Shown in pieces: positions 1 to 7,126 of a stretch of 16,138 bases of DNA; positions within the stretch are counted from its first letter, which is position 1, and each line of letters starts with the position of its first letter. The position numbers and the translations under genes were made by a program. The DNA is from Oscillospiraceae bacterium (GTDB lineage: Bacteria > Bacillota > Clostridia > Oscillospirales > Ruminococcaceae): NCBI GenBank assembly GCA_028694405.1, contig JAQUTM010000033.1, positions 1-16,138 of the forward strand. Reading direction: 5' to 3'. The notes beneath the pieces are model-generated. The model had not been told where the DNA came from, ran no database searches, and was given only the letters and a program-made list of their open reading frames with translations.

Positions 1-863
1 AGCCGGCGGTGATTTGTGTAGATGAAAAAAACAGCTTGGCACGCAACATGATAGAGCAATTTAAACAGGCGGGTTTTGGCGATGATTTTTGGTCACCCGA
101 GGCATTGCGCGGCAGCATTACAAAGCAGACGCTTTTAATTGTTGTAGATACACATCTGCCGGGCATTTTAGAGTCAAAAGAAATATACGATGCCTGTAAA
201 AATGTGGTAGTAATCGATCATCACCGCAAAATGGTTGGACACATTGATAATGCGGTTATCTTTTACCATGAGCCGTATGCATCTTCTGCCAGTGAGCTGG
301 TGGCAGAGCTTTTACCTTATATTGGCGACAGAGAGGAAAAACCAACGCCTTTAGAGGCACAAAGTCTGCTTGCGGGCATTATGCTGGATACCAGAAATTT
401 TGCCCTGCACACAGGTGTGCGCACCTTTGAGGCTGCGGCTTATCTGCGCCGTATGGGTGCACAGACAGGGGAGGCAAAAAAGCTGTTTAGCTCCAGCTTT
501 GAAAGCTACGCTTACAAGGCACGCCTTGTTACCAGCGCAGAAATTTACAAAGGCTGTGCCGTTGTATTTAGCGACAATTTGCCTGAGGAGATGCGTGTGG
601 TAATTCCACAGGCGGCAAACGACTTACTTACCATCGACGGTGTACAAGCCAGTTTTGTAGCCGTTGCCTTGCCGGATATGGTTACAATCAGCGCCCGCAG
701 CATGGGTGAGGTAAATGTACAGGTTGTCATGGAGCAGCTTGGCGGTGGCGGCCACCACACAATGGCAGGCGTACAGCTTAGAGAAACTTCTTTAGAGCAG
801 GCACATCATTTACTTTATGCTGCCATTGATAATTATCGTTCAGACGCGAGAGAAGCAAAATAA
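1..863 (+). CDS. gdpP: GdpP-type cyclic-di-AMP phosphodiesterase, 3' part (partial)
   Basis: This is the C-terminal DHH/DHHA1 catalytic half of a GdpP (YybT) protein, which hydrolyses c-di-AMP to pApA. The frame is already open at base 3 and runs about 286 codons to TAA at 861-863, so the N-terminus lies outside the window (in the family: two membrane helices, a PAS-like and a degenerate GGDEF domain). Visible motifs are the VDTH metal motif (145-156), IDHHRK with the DHH triad at 216-224, DTRNF near 388-402, and the DHHA1 glycine motif GGGGHH (741-758) followed by TMAG. rplI begins 42 bases downstream and dnaB follows, the same order as yybT-rplI-dnaC in Bacillus subtilis, which supports GdpP over other DHH proteins such as NrnA or RecJ. 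The first GTG at 9 is internal, not a real start. Confidence 0.93.
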   Translation, partial: PAVICVDEKNSLARNMIEQFKQAGFGDDFWSPEALRGSITKQTLLIVVDTHLPGILESKEIYDACKNVVVIDHHRKMVGHIDNAVIFYHEPYASSASELVAELLPYIGDREEKPTPLEAQSLLAGIMLDTRNFALHTGVRTFEAAAYLRRMGAQTGEAKKLFSSSFESYAYKARLVTSAEIYKGCAVVFSDNLPEEMRVVIPQAANDLLTIDGVQASFVAVALPDMVTISARSMGEVNVQVVMEQLGGGGHHTMAGVQLRETSLEQAHHLLYAAIDNYRSDAREAK

Positions 864-905
864 AAATACGTTATCATAGAGATAGAAATAACGGAGGATA
901 TAAAA

Positions 906-1349
906 ATGAAAGTAGTATTGTTACAAGACGTAAAGGGAACCGGTAAAAAAGACCAGTTGGTAGAAGTAAGCGACGGCTACGGCCGTAACTTTTTGCTGCC
1001 CCGCAAATTGGCAAAAGAGGCAAGCAGCAGTGCTATTAACGAAGTAAAAACAAAAGAGAGCGCAAAGGCACACCATGCTGCCGAAGAGTTGGCAACAGCA
1101 CAGGCTTTGGCTGCAAAGCTGGACGGAAAAACCGTTACCATTAAAGCAAAGGCCGGCACAGGCGGACGTTTATTCGGCGCCGTAACCAGTAAGGATATTG
1201 CCGAGGCTGCAAACAAGCTTTTTGGCACCGATTTGGATAAAAGAAAAATTGTGTTGGACAGTGACATTAAAAACTACGGCCGTTATGAGGTTGCAGTTAA
1301 GGTATATCCAAACGTTACGGCAAAATTAGCTGTAAGTGTTGAGGAGTAA
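906..1349 (+). CDS. rplI: 50S ribosomal protein L9
   Basis: Large-subunit protein L9, which binds 23S rRNA near the base of the L1 stalk. The 147-residue product has the usual length. Its N-terminal domain begins MKVVLLQDVKGTGKKD and contains the L9 signature GYGRNFLLPRKLA at about residues 24-36. A charged, Ala-rich connecting helix spans about 40-75, and the C-terminal domain (from about 80) contains GGRLFGAVT and a typical ending around RYEVAVKVYPNVTAKLAV. The ATG at 906 is set by GGAGG at 893-897, eight bases upstream. It lies between gdpP and dnaB with no promoter or terminator visible in either gap, so it is probably co-transcribed with both. Confidence 0.98.
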   Translation: MKVVLLQDVKGTGKKDQLVEVSDGYGRNFLLPRKLAKEASSSAINEVKTKESAKAHHAAEELATAQALAAKLDGKTVTIKAKAGTGGRLFGAVTSKDIAEAANKLFGTDLDKRKIVLDSDIKNYGRYEVAVKVYPNVTAKLAVSVEE

Positions 1350-1374
1350 TTTTAAGCGTTCAGGAGAAAATTTG

Positions 1375-2754
1375 ATGGAAAATATGTCGCTGTCACTGGA
1401 ATCTTTAGGCGTGAATCTGCCTTATAATATGGAGGCCGAACAGGCTGTTTTGGGTGCGGCTATCTTAAACCAGGAAATTGTTCCGGTGCTGATGGAAACT
1501 TTGCGCCCCGAACATTTTTATGCACGGCAAAACGGTGAAATTTTTACAGAAATTTCGCGTCTGTTTACCAGTGCCAGCCCCATAGATTTTGTAACACTGT
1601 TAAACGCAGTTAACGATGCCCATGTGTTTGACAGTGAACAGTCGGCTAAAGTATACTTAACCACCTTGGCCGAGACGGTTCCCTCTTTAAGCAACATTGA
1701 AAGCTACATTCAAATTGTACATGAAAAATATTTGGTGCGCCGCCTTATGCTGGCAGCCAAAGAAATTTTAGAGCAAACCGGTGAGGCAGAGGACGCAGAT
1801 CTGCTTTTAGAGGCCGCAGAGCAAAAAATTTACGAAATACGCTCCGGACGGGACCAAAGTGCCATGCAGTCAATCGGCACAGTGCTGATTGACACTTTAA
1901 GCACTTTGCAAAAAATCAGCGGTCCCGACAGGGAAAAATATCAAGGTATTCCCACCGGATTTCGATATTTAGATACCATGCTTACTGGCATGGGCCGAAG
2001 CGATTTGATTATTTTGGCTGCACGTCCAGGTATGGGTAAAACTTCTTTTGCGCTTAATATCGCCACAAACGTGGCAAAAAAACAGGGAATTCCCGTAGCT
2101 ATTTTTAGCTTGGAGATGACAAAAGAACAGCTTGCTACCCGTATTTTAAGCAGCGAAGCAGGCGTAGATAGTATCTCTCTGCGCACAGGTAACTTAACCA
2201 ATGAGGACTGGGCAAGCTTAGCGGTAAACAGCGATATTATGTCGCGCGCGCCGATTTATCTAGATGATACCTCCAGTATTACCATACCGGAGATTAAAGC
2301 AAAGGTACGCCGCATTAACCAAGACCCTACAAAGGACGATGTGGGCTTAATTGTAATTGACTATTTACAGCTTATGAGCAGCGGTAAACGTACAGATAAC
2401 CGTGTACAGGAAATCAGCTTTATTACTCGAAACCTAAAGGTTATGGCAAAAGAACTAAATGTACCGGTTATTACGCTTAGCCAGCTCTCTCGTGCTACCG
2501 AGCGTGGCAGCGCAAACAACCACCGCCCTGTCTTGTCAGACCTGCGTGATTCCGGTTCTATCGAGCAGGACGCCGACAGTGTGCTTTTTTTAATTCGAGA
2601 GGCCTATTACGACGATATAGAAGATGCCGACGTTACAAAAGCAGAGTGTATTGTTGCCAAAAACCGTCATGGTGAGGTTGGCAGCGTAGAACTGGCGTGG
2701 GACGGCAGCCATACAAGATTTACCGATATTGACTACAGGCATGCCAATGGTTAA
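1375..2754 (+). CDS. dnaB: Replicative DNA helicase DnaB (DnaC in Bacillus naming)
   Basis: Hexameric 5'-3' helicase that unwinds DNA at the replication fork and interacts with primase. The 459 residues match the family. The N-terminal DnaB_N domain (about 13-115) begins PYNMEAEQAVLGA, a typical opening. A RecA-like ATPase domain follows from about residue 185. Walker A is ARPGMGKT at 216-223 and Walker B is LIVIDYLQLM starting at 325. Further conserved segments are SLEMTKEQL, SQLSRATE and LRDSGSIEQDAD. The ATG at 1375 was chosen because AGGAG (1362-1366) precedes it and the protein then starts like known DnaB. An upstream in-frame GTG at 1336 lies inside rplI and has no such site. The coding end overlaps the tilS start by eight bases, suggesting translational coupling. 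Confidence 0.97.
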   Translation: MENMSLSLESLGVNLPYNMEAEQAVLGAAILNQEIVPVLMETLRPEHFYARQNGEIFTEISRLFTSASPIDFVTLLNAVNDAHVFDSEQSAKVYLTTLAETVPSLSNIESYIQIVHEKYLVRRLMLAAKEILEQTGEAEDADLLLEAAEQKIYEIRSGRDQSAMQSIGTVLIDTLSTLQKISGPDREKYQGIPTGFRYLDTMLTGMGRSDLIILAARPGMGKTSFALNIATNVAKKQGIPVAIFSLEMTKEQLATRILSSEAGVDSISLRTGNLTNEDWASLAVNSDIMSRAPIYLDDTSSITIPEIKAKVRRINQDPTKDDVGLIVIDYLQLMSSGKRTDNRVQEISFITRNLKVMAKELNVPVITLSQLSRATERGSANNHRPVLSDLRDSGSIEQDADSVLFLIREAYYDDIEDADVTKAECIVAKNRHGEVGSVELAWDGSHTRFTDIDYRHANG

Positions 2755-4132
2755 CAGTGTATTAAATTTTATAAAACAAAATAGTATGCTGCAAAAAGGG
2801 GATAATGTTATAGTTGCACTTTCCGGTGGTGCAGATTCTATGGCATTGTTCCACTTTTTGCTGTCTGTACGCGCACAGCTAAGCCTTACGGTAATGGCAG
2901 CTCATGTAAACCATGGCCTGCGGGCGGTTACCTCCGGGCGGGACGCCGATTTTGTAAAACAAACTTGCGCCGATTTAGACGTAACGCTGTTTACACTGGA
3001 CGCCCGTTTGGGAGAAAAACAGTCCCCGAAAGGCATGGGTACCGAAGAGTGGGCAAGGCAGGTGCGCTATACTTTTTTTGAAAAGCTTGCAGCGGAACAG
3101 AATGCCAAAATTGCAACTGCCCATACCGCCAGCGATAACGCAGAAACTATTTTATTTAACACGGTACGGGGGACGGCTTTAAAGGGCCTTTGCGGTATTC
3201 CGCCTGTAAGAGATTGCTTTATTCGTCCGCTTTTAACAGTTACACGAGAGCAAATTGAAGCCTACTGTACCGAAAATTGTCTGCAATATGTAACCGATGA
3301 AACCAATTTGCAACCGCTGTACAGCCGCAATAAAATACGGCTGCAAGTAATGCCTGTGCTAAAGCAAATTAATTCCGCCGCCGTTTTAAACATGGCACAG
3401 CTAAGTGTAGAAATGCGGCAAATTTACAACTATATTTATAAGCAGGCAGAAATGCTGCTGCAACAGGCAAAATGCCAACACGGTTATGATGCGCTTATGT
3501 TACGGCAAGCGCCTTTTCCGGTACAAAAACAGGCACTGATTTTTTTATTGCAGCCTTTTTGTACCCCAAGCAGCACCTATGTAGCTTTATGCACAAATGT
3601 GCTTTTAGGCCAAGCCAGACAAGCTCAGCTTAGTAAAAACACCTTTGCCATAAACGAAAGCGGTATTTTTAATATTTTTAAAAAAGAAAATACTTGTACA
3701 AATCAAGCAGAATTTATGCACCTTATACCGCTAACAATAGGAGAAAACAGGCTTTGGGACGATTTTTTGCTTATTGCGCAGGAAATAAGTGCAAAAGAAA
3801 TCAGAAAAATTCTCAAAATTAACAAAAAAGCCTTAAAATATTTTGCAGATTATGATAAAATACAAGGTACTATGTCAATACGCACTCGTATGCAAGGTGA
3901 TACCTTTACCTTACCGTACCGAGGCGTGACAAAATCACTGAAAAAGTTATTTATTGAGGATAAGCTAGATGCAGCATTGCGTGGGCGCATACCGCTTGTA
4001 GTGCAGCAACAGCAGGTGATTTGGATTTATGGCTATGGCTTTTGCGATGGCCTAGCGCCGGATGGCACTACAAAAAGATGGCTGTATATTGGGCCGGAAA
4101 ATTTAAAACAGACAGGAGAAAATTGTTTATGA
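2747..4132 (+). CDS. tilS: tRNA(Ile)-lysidine synthetase TilS
   Basis: Cytoplasmic enzyme that uses ATP and lysine to convert C34 of the tRNA-Ile CAU anticodon to lysidine, changing it from AUG to AUA decoding. The product is about 461 residues. The N-terminal PP-loop ATPase domain shows SGGADS at residues 26-31, followed by HVNHGLR, EEWAR and TAHTASDNAETILFN, all typical of TilS. The C-terminal part (about 230-461) is the more variable substrate-recognition region, ending in a TilS_C-like segment with RTRMQGDTFTL and KSLKKLFIEDKL. Start choice is uncertain: ATG 2747 has AGG at 2737-2739 at good spacing, but ATG 2741 and TTG 2729 are in frame too. It overlaps dnaB upstream and ends in ATGA shared with hpt. 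The tilS-hpt-ftsH order is classic in Firmicutes. Confidence 0.95.
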   Translation: MVNSVLNFIKQNSMLQKGDNVIVALSGGADSMALFHFLLSVRAQLSLTVMAAHVNHGLRAVTSGRDADFVKQTCADLDVTLFTLDARLGEKQSPKGMGTEEWARQVRYTFFEKLAAEQNAKIATAHTASDNAETILFNTVRGTALKGLCGIPPVRDCFIRPLLTVTREQIEAYCTENCLQYVTDETNLQPLYSRNKIRLQVMPVLKQINSAAVLNMAQLSVEMRQIYNYIYKQAEMLLQQAKCQHGYDALMLRQAPFPVQKQALIFLLQPFCTPSSTYVALCTNVLLGQARQAQLSKNTFAINESGIFNIFKKENTCTNQAEFMHLIPLTIGENRLWDDFLLIAQEISAKEIRKILKINKKALKYFADYDKIQGTMSIRTRMQGDTFTLPYRGVTKSLKKLFIEDKLDAALRGRIPLVVQQQQVIWIYGYGFCDGLAPDGTTKRWLYIGPENLKQTGENCL

Positions 4133-4671
4133 TGGAAAAAGACATGGAGAAGATTTTGCTAAGTGAGGCGGAAATTAAGGCAAAGGTGGCCGAGCTTGGA
4201 AAAATCATCAGTGAAGAATATAAAGGAAAAAACTTGCTGCTGGTTACCGTGCTAAAAGGCGCAGTTGTATTTTTGGCAGACCTTATGCGTGAAATTGATA
4301 TTTTTGCAGAAATTGACTTTATGGTAGTTTCTTCTTACGGCAGTGGTGTAAAAACCAGTGGTGTGGTTAAAATAGTAAAAGATTTGGATATTCCTTTAGA
4401 AGGACGCGAAATTTTAATTGTGGAGGATATTTTAGACAGCGGTTTGACCTTAAGCTACATTAAAGAGATGTTGGAAAGCCGCGGCCCTGCAAGCATAAAA
4501 ATTGTTACCCTATTGGATAAACCCAGCCGCCGCAAGGTTAACCTGCAAGCAGATTATACCGGCTTTACCGTGCCGGACGAGTTTGTAGTAGGTTATGGCC
4601 TGGACTACGATGAGAAATATCGCAACTTGCCCTACATTGGCATTTTAAAACCAGAGGTGTATTCCAACTAA
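4129..4671 (+). CDS. hpt: Hypoxanthine phosphoribosyltransferase
   Basis: Purine-salvage enzyme joining hypoxanthine or guanine to PRPP to form IMP or GMP. The 180-residue length from ATG 4129 fits bacterial HPRT. Visible are VLKGAVVFLADLMREI (PPi-binding loop region, about 43-58), the flexible-loop sequence SSYGSG, the PRPP-binding motif VEDILDSG at residues 98-105, and C-terminal GYGLDYDEKYRNLPYIG. The ATG overlaps the tilS stop as ATGA, with AGGAG at 4114-4118 ten bases upstream, so translation is probably coupled. A second ATG at 4132 is equally possible. The reading frame is open further upstream to 4021, but that stretch overlaps tilS, is Trp-rich, and has no family similarity. In B. 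subtilis and Listeria hpt likewise lies between tilS and ftsH. Confidence 0.97.
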   Translation: MMEKDMEKILLSEAEIKAKVAELGKIISEEYKGKNLLLVTVLKGAVVFLADLMREIDIFAEIDFMVVSSYGSGVKTSGVVKIVKDLDIPLEGREILIVEDILDSGLTLSYIKEMLESRGPASIKIVTLLDKPSRRKVNLQADYTGFTVPDEFVVGYGLDYDEKYRNLPYIGILKPEVYSN

Positions 4672-4702
4672 TTGGTTGCCTCAAATTTAGGAGTGATACG
4701 TA

Positions 4703-6766
4703 TTGAATAAAAAACCGAAAAGTGGTATAGGCTTTTATATCCTTATTTTGCTTGCTCTTGTAGTAATGGCAGTTGCATTGCGTACACCTACAGCAAAGCA
4801 AACCGAAAAATATTCTGTAATTATGGAGTATTTTGAGGAAAAGCAGGTATCCGAATTTACTTTAGACCTTGGCTCGGGTGAGTTAGAGCTTGCACTGAAA
4901 GATAAAAGTGCAGAAAAAATTACCTATAAAGTACCATATGTACAGCTGTTTATGACACAGCTGATTGACGAAAACGGGTATTTGGCCCAATATGAAGCCG
5001 CAGGAGAAAAAATTACCTACGACTTTATTCCCGCAGCCGAAACACCCTGGTGGTACAGTATGATACCCAGTGTACTGCTGTTGATTGGCTTGGGTGTATT
5101 TTGGTTCTTTATGTTTAACCAGGCAGGCGGCGGTGGCGGCAAAATTATGAACGTTGGCAAAGCGCGTGTAAAAAACGAAGCCGACGACAAACGCAAAACT
5201 ACATTTAAAGATGTAGCAGGTGCCGACGAAGAAAAAGAAGAACTGCAAGAAATTGTAGAATTTTTAAAAAATCCCAATCACTTTAACGCTTTGGGCGCAC
5301 GCATACCGCGCGGCGTATTGCTTGTGGGCCCTCCGGGTACCGGTAAAACCTTACTGGCAAGGGCTTGTGCAGGCGAGGCCGGTGTGCCGTTCTATTCCAT
5401 CTCCGGTTCTGACTTTGTAGAGATGTATGTTGGCGTAGGTGCCAGCCGTGTGCGTGACTTATTTGAAAAAGCAAAGAAAAGCGCACCCGCCATTGTATTT
5501 ATCGATGAAATTGATGCCGTTGGCCGCCAGCGCGGCACGGGTCTTGGCGGCGGTCACGACGAGCGTGAGCAAACCTTAAACCAGCTGCTTGTTGAAATGG
5601 ACGGCTTTGGTGCCAATGAGGGCGTAATTGTAATTGCGGCTACCAACCGTGCCGATATTTTGGATAAAGCTTTATTGCGTCCGGGTCGTTTTGACCGTCA
5701 GGTTTACGTTGGTTTACCTGATGTAAAGGGTCGTGAAGAAATTTTACAGGTACACACACGCAATAAGCCCATTGGCCCTGACGTAGAACTGAAAACCATT
5801 GCAAAAACTACAGTAGGCTTTACCGGTGCCGATTTGGAAAACTTGGTAAATGAGGCAGCTTTACTTGCTGCGCGCCGTGGCCGTAAAGCTATCGTAGAAA
5901 CAGATATTGAAGAGGCTACCATTAAGGTTATGGCAGGCCCTGAGAAAAAGAGCCGTGTAATAACCGAAAAAGAAAAGCGCCTAACCGCTTACCACGAAGC
6001 GGGTCACGCCATTACAGGCTATTACAGCCCCACAGGAGACCCTGTTCATGAGATAAGTATTATTCCGCGCGGCCCTATGGGCGGATATACCATGTATCTG
6101 CCGGAAGATGACAGTCGCTTCCAAACAAAACGCCAAATGGAAGAACGTTTGGTAAGTATGCTGGGTGGCCGTGTAGCAGAGAAAATTGTGCTGGAGGATA
6201 TCAGTACAGGTGCGTCTAATGACTTGGAGCGCGCTACCGATATTGCACGCGGCATGGTAATGCGTTACGGCTTTAGCGAGCGTCTTGGCCCTGTGGTATA
6301 CGGCGGCAACCCCAACGAAACCTTTTTGGGCAGAGATTTTGGCAGCAGCCGCAATTACAGCGAAGCTGTTGCAAGCGAGATTGACAGTGAAATTCGTGAT
6401 ATTTTGGACGAGGCATTTGAAATTGCCAATAAGTGCTTAACAGAGCATCGTCAGCAGTTAGAGATAGTTGCCAAAGAGTTGATGGAGCGTGAAAAGCTTT
6501 CCGGAGAAGAATTTAAGCTGTTGATGGAAGGTGGCACTTTGCCTGCTTTTGAGGGCGAACGCAAATTGAAAACACCGGAAGAAAAAGCAGCAGAATATGC
6601 CGCTGCAGAAAAAGCAGCTACAGAACAGGCTGCAAAAGAGCAGGAAGAGACCGCAACAGAAGAAATACAAACTGATACAGAGGTTTTGGAAGAAGCAGTA
6701 CAAACCGAAGAAACCGCTGCCCAGCAAACCGACTCTACCCCAGAGGAAGACAATAAAACAGAATAA
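4703..6766 (+). CDS. ftsH: ATP-dependent zinc metalloprotease FtsH
   Basis: Membrane-anchored hexameric AAA+ protease that degrades membrane and some cytosolic proteins. The 687 residues begin at TTG 4703, nine bases after AGGAG (4689-4693). TM1 is at about residues 9-26, an extracytoplasmic segment runs to about 115, and TM2 is at about 118-138, followed by a Gly-rich linker. The AAA domain has Walker A GPPGTGKT at 209-216, Walker B IVFIDEID, and the ATNRADILDKALLRPGRFDR second region of homology. The peptidase zinc site is HEAGH at 431-435, with the third ligand Asp507 in GASNDLERATD. The C-terminal tail (about 615-687) is unusually long, low in complexity, and rich in Ala, Glu, Thr and Gln, as in many clostridial FtsHs. 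No terminator lies between hpt and ftsH, but a structured element with a T-run follows ftsH. Confidence 0.98.
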   Translation: MNKKPKSGIGFYILILLALVVMAVALRTPTAKQTEKYSVIMEYFEEKQVSEFTLDLGSGELELALKDKSAEKITYKVPYVQLFMTQLIDENGYLAQYEAAGEKITYDFIPAAETPWWYSMIPSVLLLIGLGVFWFFMFNQAGGGGGKIMNVGKARVKNEADDKRKTTFKDVAGADEEKEELQEIVEFLKNPNHFNALGARIPRGVLLVGPPGTGKTLLARACAGEAGVPFYSISGSDFVEMYVGVGASRVRDLFEKAKKSAPAIVFIDEIDAVGRQRGTGLGGGHDEREQTLNQLLVEMDGFGANEGVIVIAATNRADILDKALLRPGRFDRQVYVGLPDVKGREEILQVHTRNKPIGPDVELKTIAKTTVGFTGADLENLVNEAALLAARRGRKAIVETDIEEATIKVMAGPEKKSRVITEKEKRLTAYHEAGHAITGYYSPTGDPVHEISIIPRGPMGGYTMYLPEDDSRFQTKRQMEERLVSMLGGRVAEKIVLEDISTGASNDLERATDIARGMVMRYGFSERLGPVVYGGNPNETFLGRDFGSSRNYSEAVASEIDSEIRDILDEAFEIANKCLTEHRQQLEIVAKELMEREKLSGEEFKLLMEGGTLPAFEGERKLKTPEEKAAEYAAAEKAATEQAAKEQEETATEEIQTDTEVLEEAVQTEETAAQQTDSTPEEDNKTE

Positions 6767-6775
6767 AATTTAAAA

Positions 6776-6897
6776 GGACGCTGTCTAAAAACCGTTTTAC
6801 GATAGCCCATTGGCAGAAAGATAGCTTTGCTGTTATATAGCAGAACAGAGCGTGACAGCTGTTAGGGTGGGGTTACGGCTTTAAGGCAGCGTTTTTT
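6776..6897 (+). ncRNA. Long rod-like RNA fold ending in a U-run; candidate ncRNA or ftsH 3' structure
   Basis: The segment can fold back over about 115 bases. ACGCTGTC (6778-6785) pairs with GGCAGCGT (6885-6892), with one G-U pair. The helix continues as TAAA with TTTAA (A6883 bulged) and CCGT (6791-6794) with ACGG (6875-6878). Further in, CCC (6806-6808) pairs with GGG (6865-6867), TGGCAG (6811-6816) with CTGTTA (6859-6864), and an apical TGCT/AGCA hairpin (6828-6831/6839-6842) sits inside. Six T bases start at 6892, so transcription could end here. It does not show the SRP RNA core (no GGAAGGAAGC-type motif) and is short for 6S RNA. A TAAAAT box at 6764-6769 could act as a -10, but no -35 is visible. 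An imperfect-TIR (MITE-like) origin is also possible. Confidence 0.45.
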
Positions 6898-6928
6898 GCC
6901 TATAAATTTTTATATATTGAAGGAAAGC

Positions 6929-6984
6929 GGTTAAACCTTGCGTTATATAAAAGTAATGTGTTATAACCGTCTTATGGTTTAACC
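6929..6984. repeat. Perfect 9-bp inverted repeat with nested 6-bp stem
   Basis: GGTTAAACC (6929-6937) is the exact reverse complement of GGTTTAACC (6976-6984). Inside the 38-base loop, GTTATA (6942-6947) pairs with TATAAC (6962-6967). There is no T-run directly after, so it is not a standard terminator. It could be an RNA structure, an operator, or part of a larger leader. Confidence 0.5.
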
Positions 6985-7067
6985 AGAACTTATAATTACG
7001 TCTTGCGGCACCTAAGGTAAGTATGGACAGCTATATTTTTATAAGGTTGCTGGGAATAATTTATAGG

Positions 7068-7096
7068 TTTTAATCCTTTTTAAAAAATGCTACAAT
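7068..7096 (+). promoter_or_regulatory. Probable sigma-A promoter of the SGNH/Big_2 gene
   Basis: An extended -10 TGC-TACAAT (hexamer 7091-7096) is preceded by a weak -35 TTTAAT (7068-7073) at 17-base spacing. Transcription would begin near 7103, and the ribosome binding site GAGG (7115-7118) precedes ATG 7127. The TG extension could compensate for the poor -35. Confidence 0.55.
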
Positions 7097-7126
7097 AGAA
7101 AAAACAAAAGAAATGAGGACTACATA

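Larger units (their letters stand above)
6767..7126. other. 360-base gene-free but structured spacer
   Basis: This spacer separates ftsH from the SGNH/Big_2 gene and has no credible reading frame on either strand. It holds three things: a long foldable segment with a T-run (6778-6897), a perfect 9-bp inverted repeat enclosing a smaller 6-bp one (6929-6984), and a promoter close to the next start (7068-7096). The stretch 6985-7060 contains a perfect TATAAT at 6991-6996 without a good -35 partner. Otherwise I see nothing recognisable there. Confidence 0.7.

Noticed and set aside
1336..1374. GTG start for dnaB inside rplI
   Set aside because: There is no good ribosome binding site, and the 13 extra residues do not resemble DnaB. 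ATG 1375 follows AGGAG.
4021..4128. 36-codon upstream extension of hpt
   Set aside because: It overlaps the tilS end, is Trp/Lys-rich and unlike HPRT, whereas ATG 4129 has a good ribosome binding site and gives the normal 180-residue enzyme.
6451..6810. Two minus-strand open frames opposite the FtsH C-terminal tail
   Set aside because: They mirror the low-complexity Ala/Glu repeats (Ser/Cys/Phe-rich in reverse) and lack start signals.
6776..6897. Identification of the structured element as SRP RNA, tmRNA, RNase P RNA or 6S RNA
   Set aside because: None of their conserved core motifs is present and the length fits poorly, so it is left as unassigned.
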